Assembly: GCA_007644065.1 (NCBI GenBank)
Contig: VJWN01000021.1
Span: 14,271-78,270, forward strand
DNA length: 64,000 nt
Source of the DNA: Margaritispora aquatica
Lineage: Eukaryota; Ascomycota; Leotiomycetes; Helotiales; Discinellaceae
Reading direction: 5' to 3'
Of this stretch, positions 32,806-44,593 are shown in pieces. The first letter of the stretch is position 1. Each line of letters starts with the position of its first letter. The position numbers and the translations under genes were made by a program. Under the pieces are notes generated by a model. The model saw only the letters and a list, made by a program, of their open reading frames with translations. It made no database searches and was not told where the DNA came from.

Positions 32806-33886
32806 AAACTAGGACTTCATAGTCAGGATTGTCAGAAAGATTCATTGCTCTACACTGAATCGCACCTTCATGCGAGGCCACTAAAGAGTAGGTTTATTGT
32901 TTTTGCCCAATTCAGAAGGTAGTCAAGAAATATATTTCTCCACGCACAGTGCCGCTACACATTTTAAGGCTTAAGCATAGCCCAACTAACATAATCACCC
33001 CCTATTGCAATCCGTCGGCCGATCCAGAATGAGAAAACAAACTCGGTGTTTGTTGGATTCTCCGGGCAAGAATTTTGGACATAGCAGACTGAACGCTGTC
33101 ATGAGGCGCAGTAGTCGCGCGGATGCCGGATCGCGCCGCCGGCTAAATATGAGATCCTTCTTCAACAGGAAGAAAGGTACTTAATTTTGGCTTATCAAGC
33201 TTTGAAGTGGTTGCTTGGAGAGCCAAGTGCGTTGCCAAGTTGTCTTGGTATTGCCGTTGACAACCCCTTCGGCTTCAACTTTGATGTAAGAAGTACATAT
33301 GTACCACTGAATCGACCTTGACAGTTGGTGACTGTTGGTAGAAGCTTGCATATAAGGTGTTAGCAGATATCTGTCGCAGCACTCACATCACATCAATACT
33401 TGATGAGTCGATGACCGAGGCATGGTACAACACTGAGTATTTCGTTAGCGAGGCCCAATATTGACGGTTCCGTATAGGGAAACGAGAAATGGGTGTGATC
33501 CGAGGCATATGAAGATACATGAAGATGCCTAAATTCCTCCAATTCCTGCACATGTGGCCATGTAACATCCGTGTTGGCAAACATGCAAGCAAAAGCACAT
33601 GCAGTAAACTCATAACCCCAACCCGCACGAAATATTGCTGCATTGTGTTGAAAAATGGGAGAGAAGATTGTGTTTTTGCAGCAGCATGAAGTCTTTTCTG
33701 TGCTCCAACAACCTTACTCGGGCAAAGGTCCTCCGTAATCATTCTAGGGAAGCTAAATTGAAAGCAATGTAGGAAAGAACCATTCTCATATAAAACCGTC
33801 CGTCTCCTCCAGGAACTTTGATAGGCATCGGACAGTCACTCAACTTTCCATACACATTTAGCTCTCGCCTATTGCAATCAATCATC
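32806..33886. other. intergenic, nothing recognised
   Basis: 1.1 kb without supportable gene. It includes the promoter of the secreted Cys-rich protein; a TATATAAAA-like string is not seen close to that start. Confidence 0.35.
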
Positions 33887-34570
33887 ATGAAGTTATTCAG
33901 GCCAATCCTCATCCTCGCTTCTTTGACAGCCATCCATTGTTTCAAGGTGCCAAAGGGCCAGCCTGACGGCGTATACAGTGTATACACAGATAAGAACGGG
34001 ACTGAGACACATAAGCTCATCAAACTTAACCCAGGTCCCCATAATCATATGAGGGACGTGGATGTGCATACCCGAGGACTTACGCCAAGCGCCAAGTTCA
34101 AACCTCGTCAAGTGCCAGGCCCGTATGGCAATTCCATAGGATGTGGGGGATACTTCTTGGATATTGGCAACACAAATGCTGCAAACGCCGCACTTGATGC
34201 TCAGTATGTATTTGCTTTGCTAGCTCCAATACGTCTTCATGAGAGCTACGGAACGAGACTGACTTCCGCTAGATGTGGCAACGGGGCGGTGGTACGAGGA
34301 GGATATGACTTTTACTCAATTGCAGGGTGCACTGTGGCTTATTTTTGCAATTTCTCAGAAATCCTCGCAGGAAATTTCTGGTTCTGGGAGGAAACCACCT
34401 GCTATGCGTACGAGAGACAGGCTGCTGCTAATGCTATCAACTATTATTGCGGAGCTTTCGGTGCTGGGTGGGATAATTTCATTTGGGATGGAGGAAACTT
34501 GAGAAAGGGCCAATATGGCTGGGAGAATATCTGCGATCAGGGCAAACACTTTTGTGGCAGAGGTGTGTGA
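33887..34570 (+). CDS. small secreted cysteine-rich protein
   Basis: Single exon, 227 residues from MKLFRPILI (an in-frame ATG lies 23 codons upstream, but starting here gives a standard signal peptide). Cleavage is likely after AIHC or thereabouts. The mature protein has eight further Cys (GCGG, ARCG, GCTVAYFC, TTCY, YYCG, ICDQ, HFCG), an even number that could form four disulfides. It is rich in Gly, Tyr and Trp in the last third. No catalytic motif and no family I recognise. Size, signal and Cys content fit a candidate effector or wall protein, which is inference only. It lies 1 kb from the dead protease homologue. Confidence 0.75.
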   Translation: MKLFRPILILASLTAIHCFKVPKGQPDGVYSVYTDKNGTETHKLIKLNPGPHNHMRDVDVHTRGLTPSAKFKPRQVPGPYGNSIGCGGYFLDIGNTNAANAALDAQYVFALLAPIRLHESYGTRLTSARCGNGAVVRGGYDFYSIAGCTVAYFCNFSEILAGNFWFWEETTCYAYERQAAANAINYYCGAFGAGWDNFIWDGGNLRKGQYGWENICDQGKHFCGRGV

Positions 34571-35775
34571 GCAGTATCGAGGGAATAAGGTAACTCTGGT
34601 CGTCTTGCCTGTGATCATGTGTCCGTCACATGCAATCCAGATCACCTCATGACAGACATGCTACCAAGCTACCTTAGGTAGCTCAATTTGGCTACGTCGA
34701 GGCTGGTGTTTAATGATTGGAAGGAAAGGTCGAGGATCGTTGGAGCAATACTACAACTCTTATAACTCTTAGATCTTGCGTAAAGACCTCTTGTTTCAAT
34801 GTGTAAAAATAATTGGCGCATTCATAAAGGTTTACTTATGCCTCCTTTGCTTCCCAGCTTCTTTTGCTCGCTTGACACCGGAGAGAAACTGTGCCAGCCT
34901 TGCTCGTCATTCTATAGTTCGTATGCACATGGGCATAAAAGGACTTCGGAGGAGACTTGGGATGCAAAGGGACTCAATGACTCAATGGACACTAGACCCA
35001 AATGACATTTTTATATTAGATAGTTTCTTTTAGCCATTCCTAATTTTTCATTGTCTATATAGGGGACTCTTGAAGAGTATCATCGCAAAAGGCAGATTGG
35101 TTGGACGAGTAAAAGTAGGTCTGTCGAAATCAAAGATCATGATATAAGTAAAGGAGGTGAAAGAACTTCTCGAACAACCACACCGCAAGATCGAGACTTA
35201 AATCGATTTGATGACCATATATCAGAGCTATACAGTGAAGTTAAAACAGTCTTAGCTTCACGTACCTATCATGAGCAGAGGTATTGAGTGAGTTTCGGTC
35301 TGTTTTCGATATTGATGTCCCTAGCCATCAGCGATGGCCGACTAACATGACCTTGAGGCCGACAAGGATGTCAATGCTTTCACTAGGAAGCTCGAATAAA
35401 ATTCAAAGCGTGTAAAGATCTCAGATGGTAAAGGAATCACAAGCAGATCAAGGTAATGACGGGAACCTTCGTGCCGTCATCCACCATTCTAAATACCACA
35501 AGTTGGGCTTGAAGTGGACATCTCTAGTGGATATAAATTGACACCAGCATCACATGACTCAGCGAGGCTGAACTGCCACATGGCTGAGGTTCCCTAGCTT
35601 CGTCAGGTTTCTTATTCTAATACTAAAGAATCAAGCGGTAGTTAAGGGGCACTGCAACCAATTGATAAGTTCACAGCCATCTCAATTGTGTGGAATATTC
35701 CTAGAAACCAGACTGGAGACTGTCCGCCTTCCAGCAGTAACTTAAGAGGAGCTCCAGTGGTCTCCAATCGCAATA
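34571..35775. other. intergenic, nothing recognised
   Basis: 1.2 kb. A small hairpin GCTACC-TTA-GGTAGC lies at about 34668-34683, after the secreted protein gene. No gene is supported. Confidence 0.35.
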
Positions 35776-38131
35776 ATGGTTGCGCCAGCCGTCCCAGAGT
35801 ACGTCGAGCTATCCCTGGGATCATTGGTGTATAGAGAAGCTTGCTAACACGCCTGATGGCAGATTAACGGAAGAAATTCTGCATGAATCGACAGATACGC
35901 GTACAGAAGTATTAGCTGCTCTGAGGGAGCTGGGCCCACCAGATCTAGTCCACCTGATCAAACAAGGTCCCCGGAACACTGGCAAGCAGGTATGGGAGTT
36001 GGTTTGCTTGAGGCATGTATAGTTGAGTGCTGATGAATGTCTAGACTGGTGTCTACCATCATGTTACTGGTGTAGATGCCTCTTCATCTGCCAGCTTGGC
36101 AGCCTACATCAACACTCTCACCTACAAAGAAAATCACCAATCTACGACCAAGATTGTAGAAGGTGTATACTGGTAGACTCTCTCATCGCTGAAGTGTGGC
36201 ATCCAGGACTAATCTCTCCAGTTGCTACAATGCATTCTCCCGCCTTGATATGCGCGTCCACGTAACAATCCCCGGCAGTGTTGACAGCTACTGTATAGAC
36301 GAGCGAGGAGACAAGAGAGCGGCATCGGATGAGCTGTGGTTAGAGACATATTTATGCAGTGTTCTGCGAGCATATTCATATGCGGATGATGGTAGTGGGG
36401 AAACGATCAGGAAGATAATGGGAGTGCGCAGGTTCAACCCGGTTACCAATACCGAGACAGAACATAGATTTCTTCAGGCTGCAGAACACCTGTTCTTTAG
36501 AGGTACGATTCGTGTTAAAGCTGGGATGGGCTAAACTGACATTTCCAGGATGGCAATTAGGTTCAGACTCCGTTGTCCAAGTTCCCAACAATGTTTCGAA
36601 TCATCTCACCTCTGGACTCCTTAAATACTTCCACACTACGGGACGCTTTGCTTCTGGAATCAATCTCTTCGAGAAACTCCGAACAAGAAATGTGGAGGTA
36701 TCTTCACTTCTTGCGAAGGTTATGTTCATGGGGAATGAGGAGGTTCAAGCGGTACGCGTTCTCCACGAGTCTATCAAGCAGTCCCCGATGGACTACGTCA
36801 TGTTGGATACACAAGCAGAATTCTTGATGCAAAAGGCATTGAACCCAAACTCAGCCGAACATAAGCAAGAACGACTGAAGATGGCTCTTGGTTGCGCTGA
36901 TCGGAGCACAGTTGCTGCACCCAGCGAGTTCGGAACATGGGCTCGACTGGCTGAAGTCTATGTTGCCATGGAAGATTGGGAGAATGCGCTAACCACTCTG
37001 AACTCATGTCCCATGTTTACATACCAAGACAAGGATGCACCCCTTATGCCAGAACCTCGCGAAGTACATCTTCCTACCTTGCCTGAGACGCGGCTGGACG
37101 AAATTGATAGTGAACCTGAGTCAAAATATTCTGAGCAAGTTCATCCAAGTTTATTGAGTCTTCGAGCGGCACAGTACAAGGGAACTTTCAAGCATGCTTA
37201 TAGCATCTTAACCGAGATGACCGCAAAAATTGGATGGGATCAACTACTCAAGATCAGGAGTAATGTGTTTGTGATGGAAGAAGAATATCGGAGTGAGAAG
37301 CAGCCTCCAGCTGGTCAACAAGGTGAAATTAATAAGCGCAATGCAAGCACCGATGTACTGAGAGGAAGTCCAGGTCCTCCCGCGAACGGTGACGACAACA
37401 CAGATGGGGAGAGTACAAACGGAGATACTCCAGCACCAATCATCGCAGAGAATGGTGTAACTGGGTCAGCTGCTGCCAAGACGGTCGAAAAACCTTCGCA
37501 CACTATCACCCCGGAGGAAGTAAAGAGTGGAAACGAAGATGTAAGCTCAATCGTTTCCTAGCTGTGAATTAATGTTGACATTTAACAGGCAGAAACTACC
37601 GAGGAACAACTTTCTCGCTTCAACAACAAAAGACTATGCGAGCGGTGGTTGGATAGTCTGTTCATGGTTCTGTACGAAGATTTGAGGATATACACCATCT
37701 GGCGCACAGAGATGGCACAGTACCGCGCTCAGCAAATGCAGTATAAGAAGTCAGCTGAAGAATGGGAAATTTTGGGCTCCCTCGCTGAACGCTTACACCA
37801 TCAAGCAGAAGGTGCCGAGGCATACCGTGCTTGTTTGTCAATTCGATTTTCGCCTAAGGCGCTCTCTGGTATTTTGAAGGATTTGGCAAAAGACAAGAAT
37901 ACTCGAGAGATGATTGCAAGCGTTATCAGGCTTGTCACATGGCAGTACAGGTGGTATTCTGAATTCAGCCCAGAATTACTGTTCACCATTCGAACGCTTA
38001 TCGAGGATGAGGGAGCTGTCAAGGTTCGCAGTATCATTCAGGCCACAAGCTTGCCACAAAACGTCCTCGATCTTACTCATCACTATGCAGCTCTATGTGC
38101 AGCATTCAGGAGCAGCGGAACGGAGGGATGA
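35776..38131 (+). CDS. ChAPs-family exomer subunit (Bch1/Bud7-like), with a frame break near the start
   Basis: Cargo adaptor that with Chs5 and Arf1 sorts plasma-membrane proteins at the trans-Golgi. Exons 35776-35989, 36045-36172, 36222-36502, 36549-37540 and 37589-38131. Seen: HESTDTRTEVLAALRELGPPDL, MRVHVTIPG, DELWLETYLCSVLRAYSY, TPR-like helices (EDWENALTTLNSCPMF), an acidic linker, then CERWLDSLFMVLYEDLRIYT. The total exon length is one base over a multiple of three. The first codons (MVAPAVPEYVELSLGSLVYRE) and the rest (KLANTPDGRLTEEIL) are in different frames and meet at about 35826-35836. No splice pair there repairs this. An indel in the sequence or a true mutation would both explain it. 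Family assignment is firm. Confidence 0.88.
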
Positions 38132-38423
38132 TTTGTGGTTTCAAGCTTTATATCCAGGGAGCGTCATTTTGTGCCGTTTAAGTGCAGATATAGCAAACAG
38201 CAGCGAGCTAACTGCAATGGAGCAAATAATGAAAATCGATGCATGGTAATTTCACAGCTTTTGCGAGACTTTCACATTCAATCCACACTTTCACATGCTA
38301 GAGCATGGGTATACTGCATTGGCAAAGGTATTGATCACATAATTGCTGTTGCGATGGCTTCCTAAGCTCTATTCTTTAAGGATCTATGTTTTGTATGTGA
38401 TCAAATTCTCATCATCCTGCTTC

Positions 38424-41400
38424 TTACATTATTAGTAATGCTTGCACCAAGCCCACGGTCAGTACCGCAAATGTCAGCATATACGCCGCAATGGCGAAAG
38501 CATCTTGTACGCTATGCTTATACACTGCCCAAAGCACTCCCAGTATCAAACTTCCAAGACCGAACAGCACATATACCAATACCCAAAGCTTCCTAAAGTC
38601 CCAGCCCTCCACAAACTGAAGTCCCCATCCGGGGTTTATGCCGGTTTGGCATTTCAATTTCTCTCTCAACTTTTTGGGAAAGCGAGAGAGGCACAGCATG
38701 TCATCGTCTGCGCACTCGGGGTTGCGAAATAGATGCATCATGTGCCTATCACCCACCGGCGGAATCACATCGGGCGGTGCAGGTGCGTACTTATACTCAA
38801 CATGCCCAGGTGGCGGAATATCATTCACCTTGCGTACATCAACGAGCTCACTCCTATACATCTCAAAATGCACGAATTTGATCCATTCAAGTGATCGCAG
38901 CGAGAAGAAGGAGCTGAATCTAGGACGCATGGCGCGATAGTTCGCGCGCAGGATCTTGAAGAGCGCCTTGTCGGACGTGGCGTTCAGCGTTACAAGGTCG
39001 AGCTGCATGAGTCGAGTGGCGTAGCGACCTTCACTGTAGCAGAGAAGAAGGAATAGGAGGTCCTGTGGGATTATTGGCGTGGGTGGCGGAGGCGTACTGG
39101 CTAGTGCTGGGTTGGTCGGAATAGAGTGAAGCGGTAGACCGTGACTCTGGGCGATGCTGGCTTTAGAGTTGAAGGTGAAGAGATTGCGAAAGCTTTGGAA
39201 GCTTTGGGACATTATGCTGGATTTGCTACCGCTTGTTGTGAAAGTGCTACCTGTGTTGATTGAATCTTGCTGCTCTATTTCTTGCTGGGTTTCAACTTGA
39301 TCTGTGTAACCTTCTCTCAGAAACTGGCAGGTTGCGGACTGAGATTGGTTTCGTGGGGCGAGTCGAGAGATTCGCCAGCGATTGAACCGCCACTGAGCGA
39401 ATATTATATAGAAAACAACAAGGCCAATCACACCCACGGGGCCTTTCTTCAAGAGATCACGTTTTCTCGCTGAATGAAAGACTTGATGCTGTATCTCTGG
39501 GCCCCCTTCCTTCATGGAATTTAAGGCTTCCTGGTGCTGAAACAGACCTCCAGGGCGATTTTCAATGAAGTCGTCAACAATCTTGTGTCCACATTTCTGC
39601 TCGAACGTTAGGGCCTGCACATGCCTTTGTTTCAAAATGGGGAGATAACTTACACATTTCCATTCAATTCGTGTTTTTCCGGCTTCAACAGGAGGTAGAC
39701 GAAGGCGGGTGGCGATCATGAAACTTGTGAGAAAGCTAGGGATCTGCCATCGGGAATTTGGATGTGTTTTGGTACAATTTACACTCCTGGGCTCTACAGT
39801 GAGCGCTGTTTCCAGTTCACCATTGACGACTAACATTTCTTGCTCCATCTCCTGTACTTTTTTGTCTACGTGTCTGATTGTTTGCTGTTCTACAACTGGA
39901 GGATAGACAAAATCGCGTAGTTTTCCTTTCAGCAAGGTGATGGCCCTCGAATTCTTGATGAACATTTCCAAGAGTTGAAGATCATTCAAGCCATCTTCAG
40001 ACTCATTTGAGCTACTCTCATCAGAATCAACTTCAATATCATCATTTCCAACGTTAGTTTCAGCTTCGGAAATTTCCGGTAGTATTTTCTTCGCATCTTT
40101 CCAATCACCTAAACGGTTACATACGATATGCGCCGAGTTTCTTGCTCGAAATCGTACAAAATGAGCAGCATTCCTCTGCTGTATGGTTGCTGCTTCTTGA
40201 CGTAGGTGCACAGCAAACTCCTTGAGCATGCGTCTGAAATTTCGTTCGAACCTCTCTGGTGAGATGGACTGAAGTCCCTCTGTACATAGCAGATAGATAA
40301 CATCATCTTCCAATAGAAGAGCAACAAATCTCTCGCCTGCTCCTACGGGACCTGCCACGGAAGACATTGAAGATCCACTGATATAGGAGAAAATGCTATC
40401 AGCAACTGAGGCTAGCGAAGGCGCATCAGAAACTTCACTTCGCTGACTTCTGTTGTCATCATCTTGATAGAATATTCCCTCAGCTATGGTGTCTCTAGAA
40501 TGTTGCGACACAGTTTGGTCACCCTCAGCTTCGTCTGCAGATATGTCACGAAATTCTGGTACGATCTCTCCCTTTGTCGTAGCGAGACTCTCGGCTAAAA
40601 AGTGGTGGGGACGAGGTATTGTGGGTGGAGAGAGCATGCTGGCATCTGCTAGCGAAGCCGGACGACCGAATGCGATAATCGGTGATGTTACATTTTCGTT
40701 CATATCAGATCGATCTACATCATCCTCAAGCATGTTCTTCAGTCCAGAGACTTCCTCGTTGTTTTTGATATTAAAATTTGCATGCTCCTTCATCGCACCT
40801 TTCCCTTTATAGCGCTCAGGTACTTCTTCATCGGGATCCGGCTTCCACTCTTCTAGCGAGAAGTTTGGATTCGAAAAATGTGCTTGATTATGAACACTGT
40901 TTCGAAAAGTTGAAGTCTGGAGGATAGCAGGTTCTTCTTGTTCGACAGCTTCCCATAAATACTTTCTAGGTCCAAGAATTGGATGTATGACACTTCCCGC
41001 ACTTTTATCTTCGACCACCTCTTCACCAAGTTCTAGCTCGAAGAGTTCAGGCGGGGGATCGTCAAATATGAGTGATGAGCGATCATTCATGATTTTCCTT
41101 CTCAAGCGCCTCGCACTTGATCCTGCCTCGATTGCTTCAAATTCCATGGGTGTGACATCTTCTTCATCAGTATCACTTCCAATTTCTACAGAGAGTGTGC
41201 GCTTATATCCAGAAGCGTTGCTCCTAGATGTTCTTTTCTTTGCTTTTGCAGCTCGTACAGCTTGAGTCCACGCTTGTCTCTTCCCCTCTTCTTCTTCGTC
41301 CTCATCAGAAGTTGAAGAGTCCGACGAATCTGCATCCATTGCCAAGATTGGGAAAGCTACCTTAGAGCGCTCTTCCTCGCTCTCAGCATCCTCGTACTGC

Positions 41401-43154
41401 CATGGCCGCACGATATTATCTGACGTGGGAATTTCGTCATGGGTGTCATCATTTTCTGAAACCGTGAAGGCCTCCTCAACATCGGCTGACCCATCTTTAG
41501 ATATAGCTAGAGACACAGCCTCGATATCGTGCGTCTGTAAGACTCCTGGCACTGCATCCAATGTTAGTGCTTCTGGGCCTTCCCTTGGTATTGGAGTCTT
41601 CGAAGCAGCTGAGCTCGCATTTCTACTTGACGATGCATCAACTTTTGTCTTTGCGAATGTTTCTTCGGGTGTCCTGGCAGTTACTTGGAAGTCTTTTCTT
41701 TCATGCTCGCGAAGCACCGCTATGGTTTGAGCCTCATTCGATGTGTTCGCCTTGTCTCCATAAAATATAGAATTATCTAGAGAGTCAACATATCCACCAT
41801 GGTTACCATGTGGAGATGGGCGATCTATCCTAGCTAGCATTTCCAGATGGACGTCATCGAAATCATAGTCAAATGCATCTCGTATAACTCCCTCTGCTTC
41901 AAGACTTGTCACCTGCTGCTTGACGCTCTCATGGTCCCCAGCGGGGTCTATCTTATTATTGTTGGTTTCCCCTTGCATATTTATCGTTGATTGTCTCGTT
42001 GACTGTATCGAAGGTCGCTCACGCCGTTTGACTCCGTCCTCCAAGATCCTCTGCTCACTTCCAACTCGGAAACCTTTTGCTCTTGAGATATTGATTTCAC
42101 CTCCACTCTCACAATCGATCTGAGCACCTCCCACCATGATTCTAGTTTTCCCCGTCACTTTGATAGTTACATTATCATCGTCATCGGCAGCCATATGATC
42201 GCCACGAGTTCTCGTTTTTCGCTTGTGAAGTCCCTCGTCCCTGTCATCATCACTGCCGTACTGAGCTTTGACGCTAGATGTGTCCCGCCTTTTCCTACGG
42301 GATTTCTCCGAGTTTTTGGTGATCGACGAGGTCGAAATAACTGAAGTTGCCTGCCGATTAGCGTTATATGTGCCTGGCTCTGGTCTGGTGGCAGACGTGG
42401 GCTCATAGCGGTTGGATCCATTGATCGACGCATAATTATCATCTCGATTAATGGCAGTTGAATGTTGTGGCCTGTAGAAACTCGTTTCGGGTGCATCTTG
42501 TGGAACCCCATAATTTGACCCAAGGTAACCATGCGACTCAAATACTGGCCCCCTAGCCGCAGCCCGGTGTTTACCCCGCTCTAAATCCAGAGCATCCATA
42601 GCAGGATTAGAGATGTCAGAGCTCATTGGTTGGAATCGACTCGCTAGTGGACGAGAAACTACTCGTGGAGCAAAATAGTCTCCAGCTCCAGCTGGACTCT
42701 GGGCATCTCGCAAATATGATGAAGAGAGCGGTGGTGGAGGATATGATGGACCCAGTACTGTCGGGACTTGATAGTATGCTGACTTGGACAATGGAGGTCT
42801 ACTGTTCCTACTTGGGGGGAGCGGTCCTCCTTGTCTTTGGGGTTGTGCATATGAACTCGAGCCAGATAAGTCCGGCGTGCTGTTTGACCAGTTTGGATGG
42901 AAAGGTGATCCAAATTCCGTGAATGGAGGTACCTCGTCGTAAGGATTATCTTCTTTTCTAAGTCCATACTTAACCTCAGGATTAGGGTATACTTGACCAG
43001 AAGGCAGTTCAATGAACGCATTGCGTCGTAACTTCCGCCTGTCAGGCTTTCGTAAGTTACTAACAGCAGTATTTGGTTCCTTGCTCGGAAGTGGAGGTAT
43101 CGAATCTTTGTTTGATGTATCCTGTAAGTATTTTAGGTTCTCAGGCTCCGCCAT
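38424..43154 (-). CDS. large membrane protein of an uncharacterised fungal family
   Basis: Open for 1576 codons. The N-terminal ~900 residues are disordered and acidic, with basic patches (RKRRDTSSVK). An ordered part starts around GERFVALLLEDDVIYLL and continues through FARRNSAHIVC-type helices. The block RIEWKC...CGHKIVDDFIENRPGG shows a hidden intron at 39597-39653 (57 bp, GTAAGT, CTAAC, GAGCAG). Removing it keeps the frame and brings together WKCKCGHK, a Cys pair motif, leaving 1557 residues. A membrane segment follows (GVIGLVVFYIIFAQW). Near the end come EYKYAPAPPDVIPPVG and two more membrane segments (LWVLVYVLFGLGSLILGVLW, LTFAVLTVGLVQALLIM). Function unknown. Confidence 0.8.
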   Translation of the reverse strand: MAEPENLKYLQDTSNKDSIPPLPSKEPNTAVSNLRKPDRRKLRRNAFIELPSGQVYPNPEVKYGLRKEDNPYDEVPPFTEFGSPFHPNWSNSTPDLSGSSSYAQPQRQGGPLPPSRNSRPPLSKSAYYQVPTVLGPSYPPPPLSSSYLRDAQSPAGAGDYFAPRVVSRPLASRFQPMSSDISNPAMDALDLERGKHRAAARGPVFESHGYLGSNYGVPQDAPETSFYRPQHSTAINRDDNYASINGSNRYEPTSATRPEPGTYNANRQATSVISTSSITKNSEKSRRKRRDTSSVKAQYGSDDDRDEGLHKRKTRTRGDHMAADDDDNVTIKVTGKTRIMVGGAQIDCESGGEINISRAKGFRVGSEQRILEDGVKRRERPSIQSTRQSTINMQGETNNNKIDPAGDHESVKQQVTSLEAEGVIRDAFDYDFDDVHLEMLARIDRPSPHGNHGGYVDSLDNSIFYGDKANTSNEAQTIAVLREHERKDFQVTARTPEETFAKTKVDASSSRNASSAASKTPIPREGPEALTLDAVPGVLQTHDIEAVSLAISKDGSADVEEAFTVSENDDTHDEIPTSDNIVRPWQYEDAESEEERSKVAFPILAMDADSSDSSTSDEDEEEEGKRQAWTQAVRAAKAKKRTSRSNASGYKRTLSVEIGSDTDEEDVTPMEFEAIEAGSSARRLRRKIMNDRSSLIFDDPPPELFELELGEEVVEDKSAGSVIHPILGPRKYLWEAVEQEEPAILQTSTFRNSVHNQAHFSNPNFSLEEWKPDPDEEVPERYKGKGAMKEHANFNIKNNEEVSGLKNMLEDDVDRSDMNENVTSPIIAFGRPASLADASMLSPPTIPRPHHFLAESLATTKGEIVPEFRDISADEAEGDQTVSQHSRDTIAEGIFYQDDDNRSQRSEVSDAPSLASVADSIFSYISGSSMSSVAGPVGAGERFVALLLEDDVIYLLCTEGLQSISPERFERNFRRMLKEFAVHLRQEAATIQQRNAAHFVRFRARNSAHIVCNRLGDWKDAKKILPEISEAETNVGNDDIEVDSDESSSNESEDGLNDLQLLEMFIKNSRAITLLKGKLRDFVYPPVVEQQTIRHVDKKVQEMEQEMLVVNGELETALTVEPRSVNCTKTHPNSRWQIPSFLTSFMIATRLRLPPVEAGKTRIEWKCVSYLPILKQRHVQALTFEQKCGHKIVDDFIENRPGGLFQHQEALNSMKEGGPEIQHQVFHSARKRDLLKKGPVGVIGLVVFYIIFAQWRFNRWRISRLAPRNQSQSATCQFLREGYTDQVETQQEIEQQDSINTGSTFTTSGSKSSIMSQSFQSFRNLFTFNSKASIAQSHGLPLHSIPTNPALASTPPPPTPIIPQDLLFLLLCYSEGRYATRLMQLDLVTLNATSDKALFKILRANYRAMRPRFSSFFSLRSLEWIKFVHFEMYRSELVDVRKVNDIPPPGHVEYKYAPAPPDVIPPVGDRHMMHLFRNPECADDDMLCLSRFPKKLREKLKCQTGINPGWGLQFVEGWDFRKLWVLVYVLFGLGSLILGVLWAVYKHSVQDAFAIAAYMLTFAVLTVGLVQALLIM

Positions 43155-43753
43155 GGTCGTAGTAGTTTTCGTGAAAGTGTGTCCTCAGTTCAGTCATCAA
43201 TACTAGGCGTTTGGTGCAAAGATTTTACGCATTAAACGAACATACACAGTCGACGATTTATATTCTGATGAGCTTTCCAGATTTTTGCGAGCTCAGCCTT
43301 ATCGACACTTCAAAGTGAGGTTGAGATAGACACTCGATGGAGGTGCGGATCCTCCACTGCGGCTGAGCAAGCCGCTGACATGGTTAAATGCAAGGCATCT
43401 CTATCTGCAGGAGATCTCAGGGGTGAGAAAGAAGATTAAGCGAACAAATCAACGACTCGGGCTCAGGGTGCAGCATTTAATTCGTAACAAACATCAAAGT
43501 GTTGTGTGAGAAAGCAATGATTCAAAGAACTTTCGAAAGCGACGTTTGAGATGCGTGGTCTGAGATTTATTGTTGGAAAATCCACAAGTAATGGCGGTGT
43601 ATTAAAAGAAACCTGTTCACTTAACCATATCAAAGTCCAAACATTAAAGCTGCGAAAAAAAAGCCCCATCATTGAAATTCCAAGCAATTGATCCCTCTTG
43701 AAACCAGCAGAGAGGCCAAAGCACTCCTTCCATTTCTATTGTATGCTATCTCT
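43155..43753. other. intergenic, nothing recognised
   Basis: 0.6 kb between the promoter of the large membrane protein and the cutinase 3' end. Confidence 0.35.
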
Positions 43754-44593
43754 TCAAAGACCAGCTGCCGAAGCAGCAAATTTTGCAGCCTCATCGGCAT
43801 TTTGCGAATACTGAAGAAGTCGATGTTAGTCCATTTCTTGAATCTGTCAAAGTGAGAAGTAAGATTTAAATAGCTTACAGTAAGATGAGGTGTCAATATA
43901 GTTGATCCACCCTGGCAAATGTTGTCTCCAGTATGGCAGATAACCTTTGTCTTTGCTGCTGGAATCTTTCCTACCGCCTTTCCATTCATTGGGTCTCCGA
44001 AGATGACGACTTTAAGAATGTTAGTGATGATAGCAGAAAGAATGATGGCTACACGTACCAGAGTTAACCTTCGCAGCTGTAGTTGCATCTAGCATAGTAG
44101 CTGCGTTGTGCACCAGCTGTCCACCTTGACTGTACTGGCAATCAGCATTGTCTCATACGCATTCTTACACTCTGGGTACCGACCTATAACCACTCATAAC
44201 AACTTTGGTATTGGGGCATTGGGTCATAGCCTTGGTGACCAGCTGCGCCATCAACTTGCTTCCATCCGCATCTCCTCCGGCCAAAAATCCAGGAATATCA
44301 GCGGGATATTGGACACCTTGCACAGCAAGATTACCAGCTCCCACGGCCGTATTCAATGAGTCGAAGAACGGAGGTCCAGAAAGAGTCCCAACGTTGCCAG
44401 TCTCCGTTGTACCACGTGCGAAGATCACGGTCATGGCTTTGCAGCCACTTCCATCTGTAAGTCCATTTTGTGTAGTGGATGTCCCGAGGTTAGAGGCTGC
44501 TTTAGAAGTTGATGATTTCAACGGAGCTGGAGCTGCGCCTGTGACCGAGCACAAGGCGAGAGCGGCGATGAGAGATGTGAATGATGAAAGCAT
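43754..44593 (-). CDS. cutinase (secreted serine esterase, CE5)
   Basis: Hydrolyses cutin, the polyester of plant surfaces. Four exons (44593-44184, 44129-44059, 44009-43879, 43810-43754) give 222 residues. Signal peptide about 1-20 (ALALCSVTGAAPAP), then the conserved MTVIFARGTTETGNVG. The first splice join creates the catalytic box GYSQGGQ with Ser137. Asp189 lies in CHTGDNICQGG and His202 in LTPHLTY. Four Cys are positioned for the two usual disulfides. All elements of a working cutinase are present. It lies between the unknown membrane protein and a dead protease, within a region rich in secreted proteins. Confidence 0.95.
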
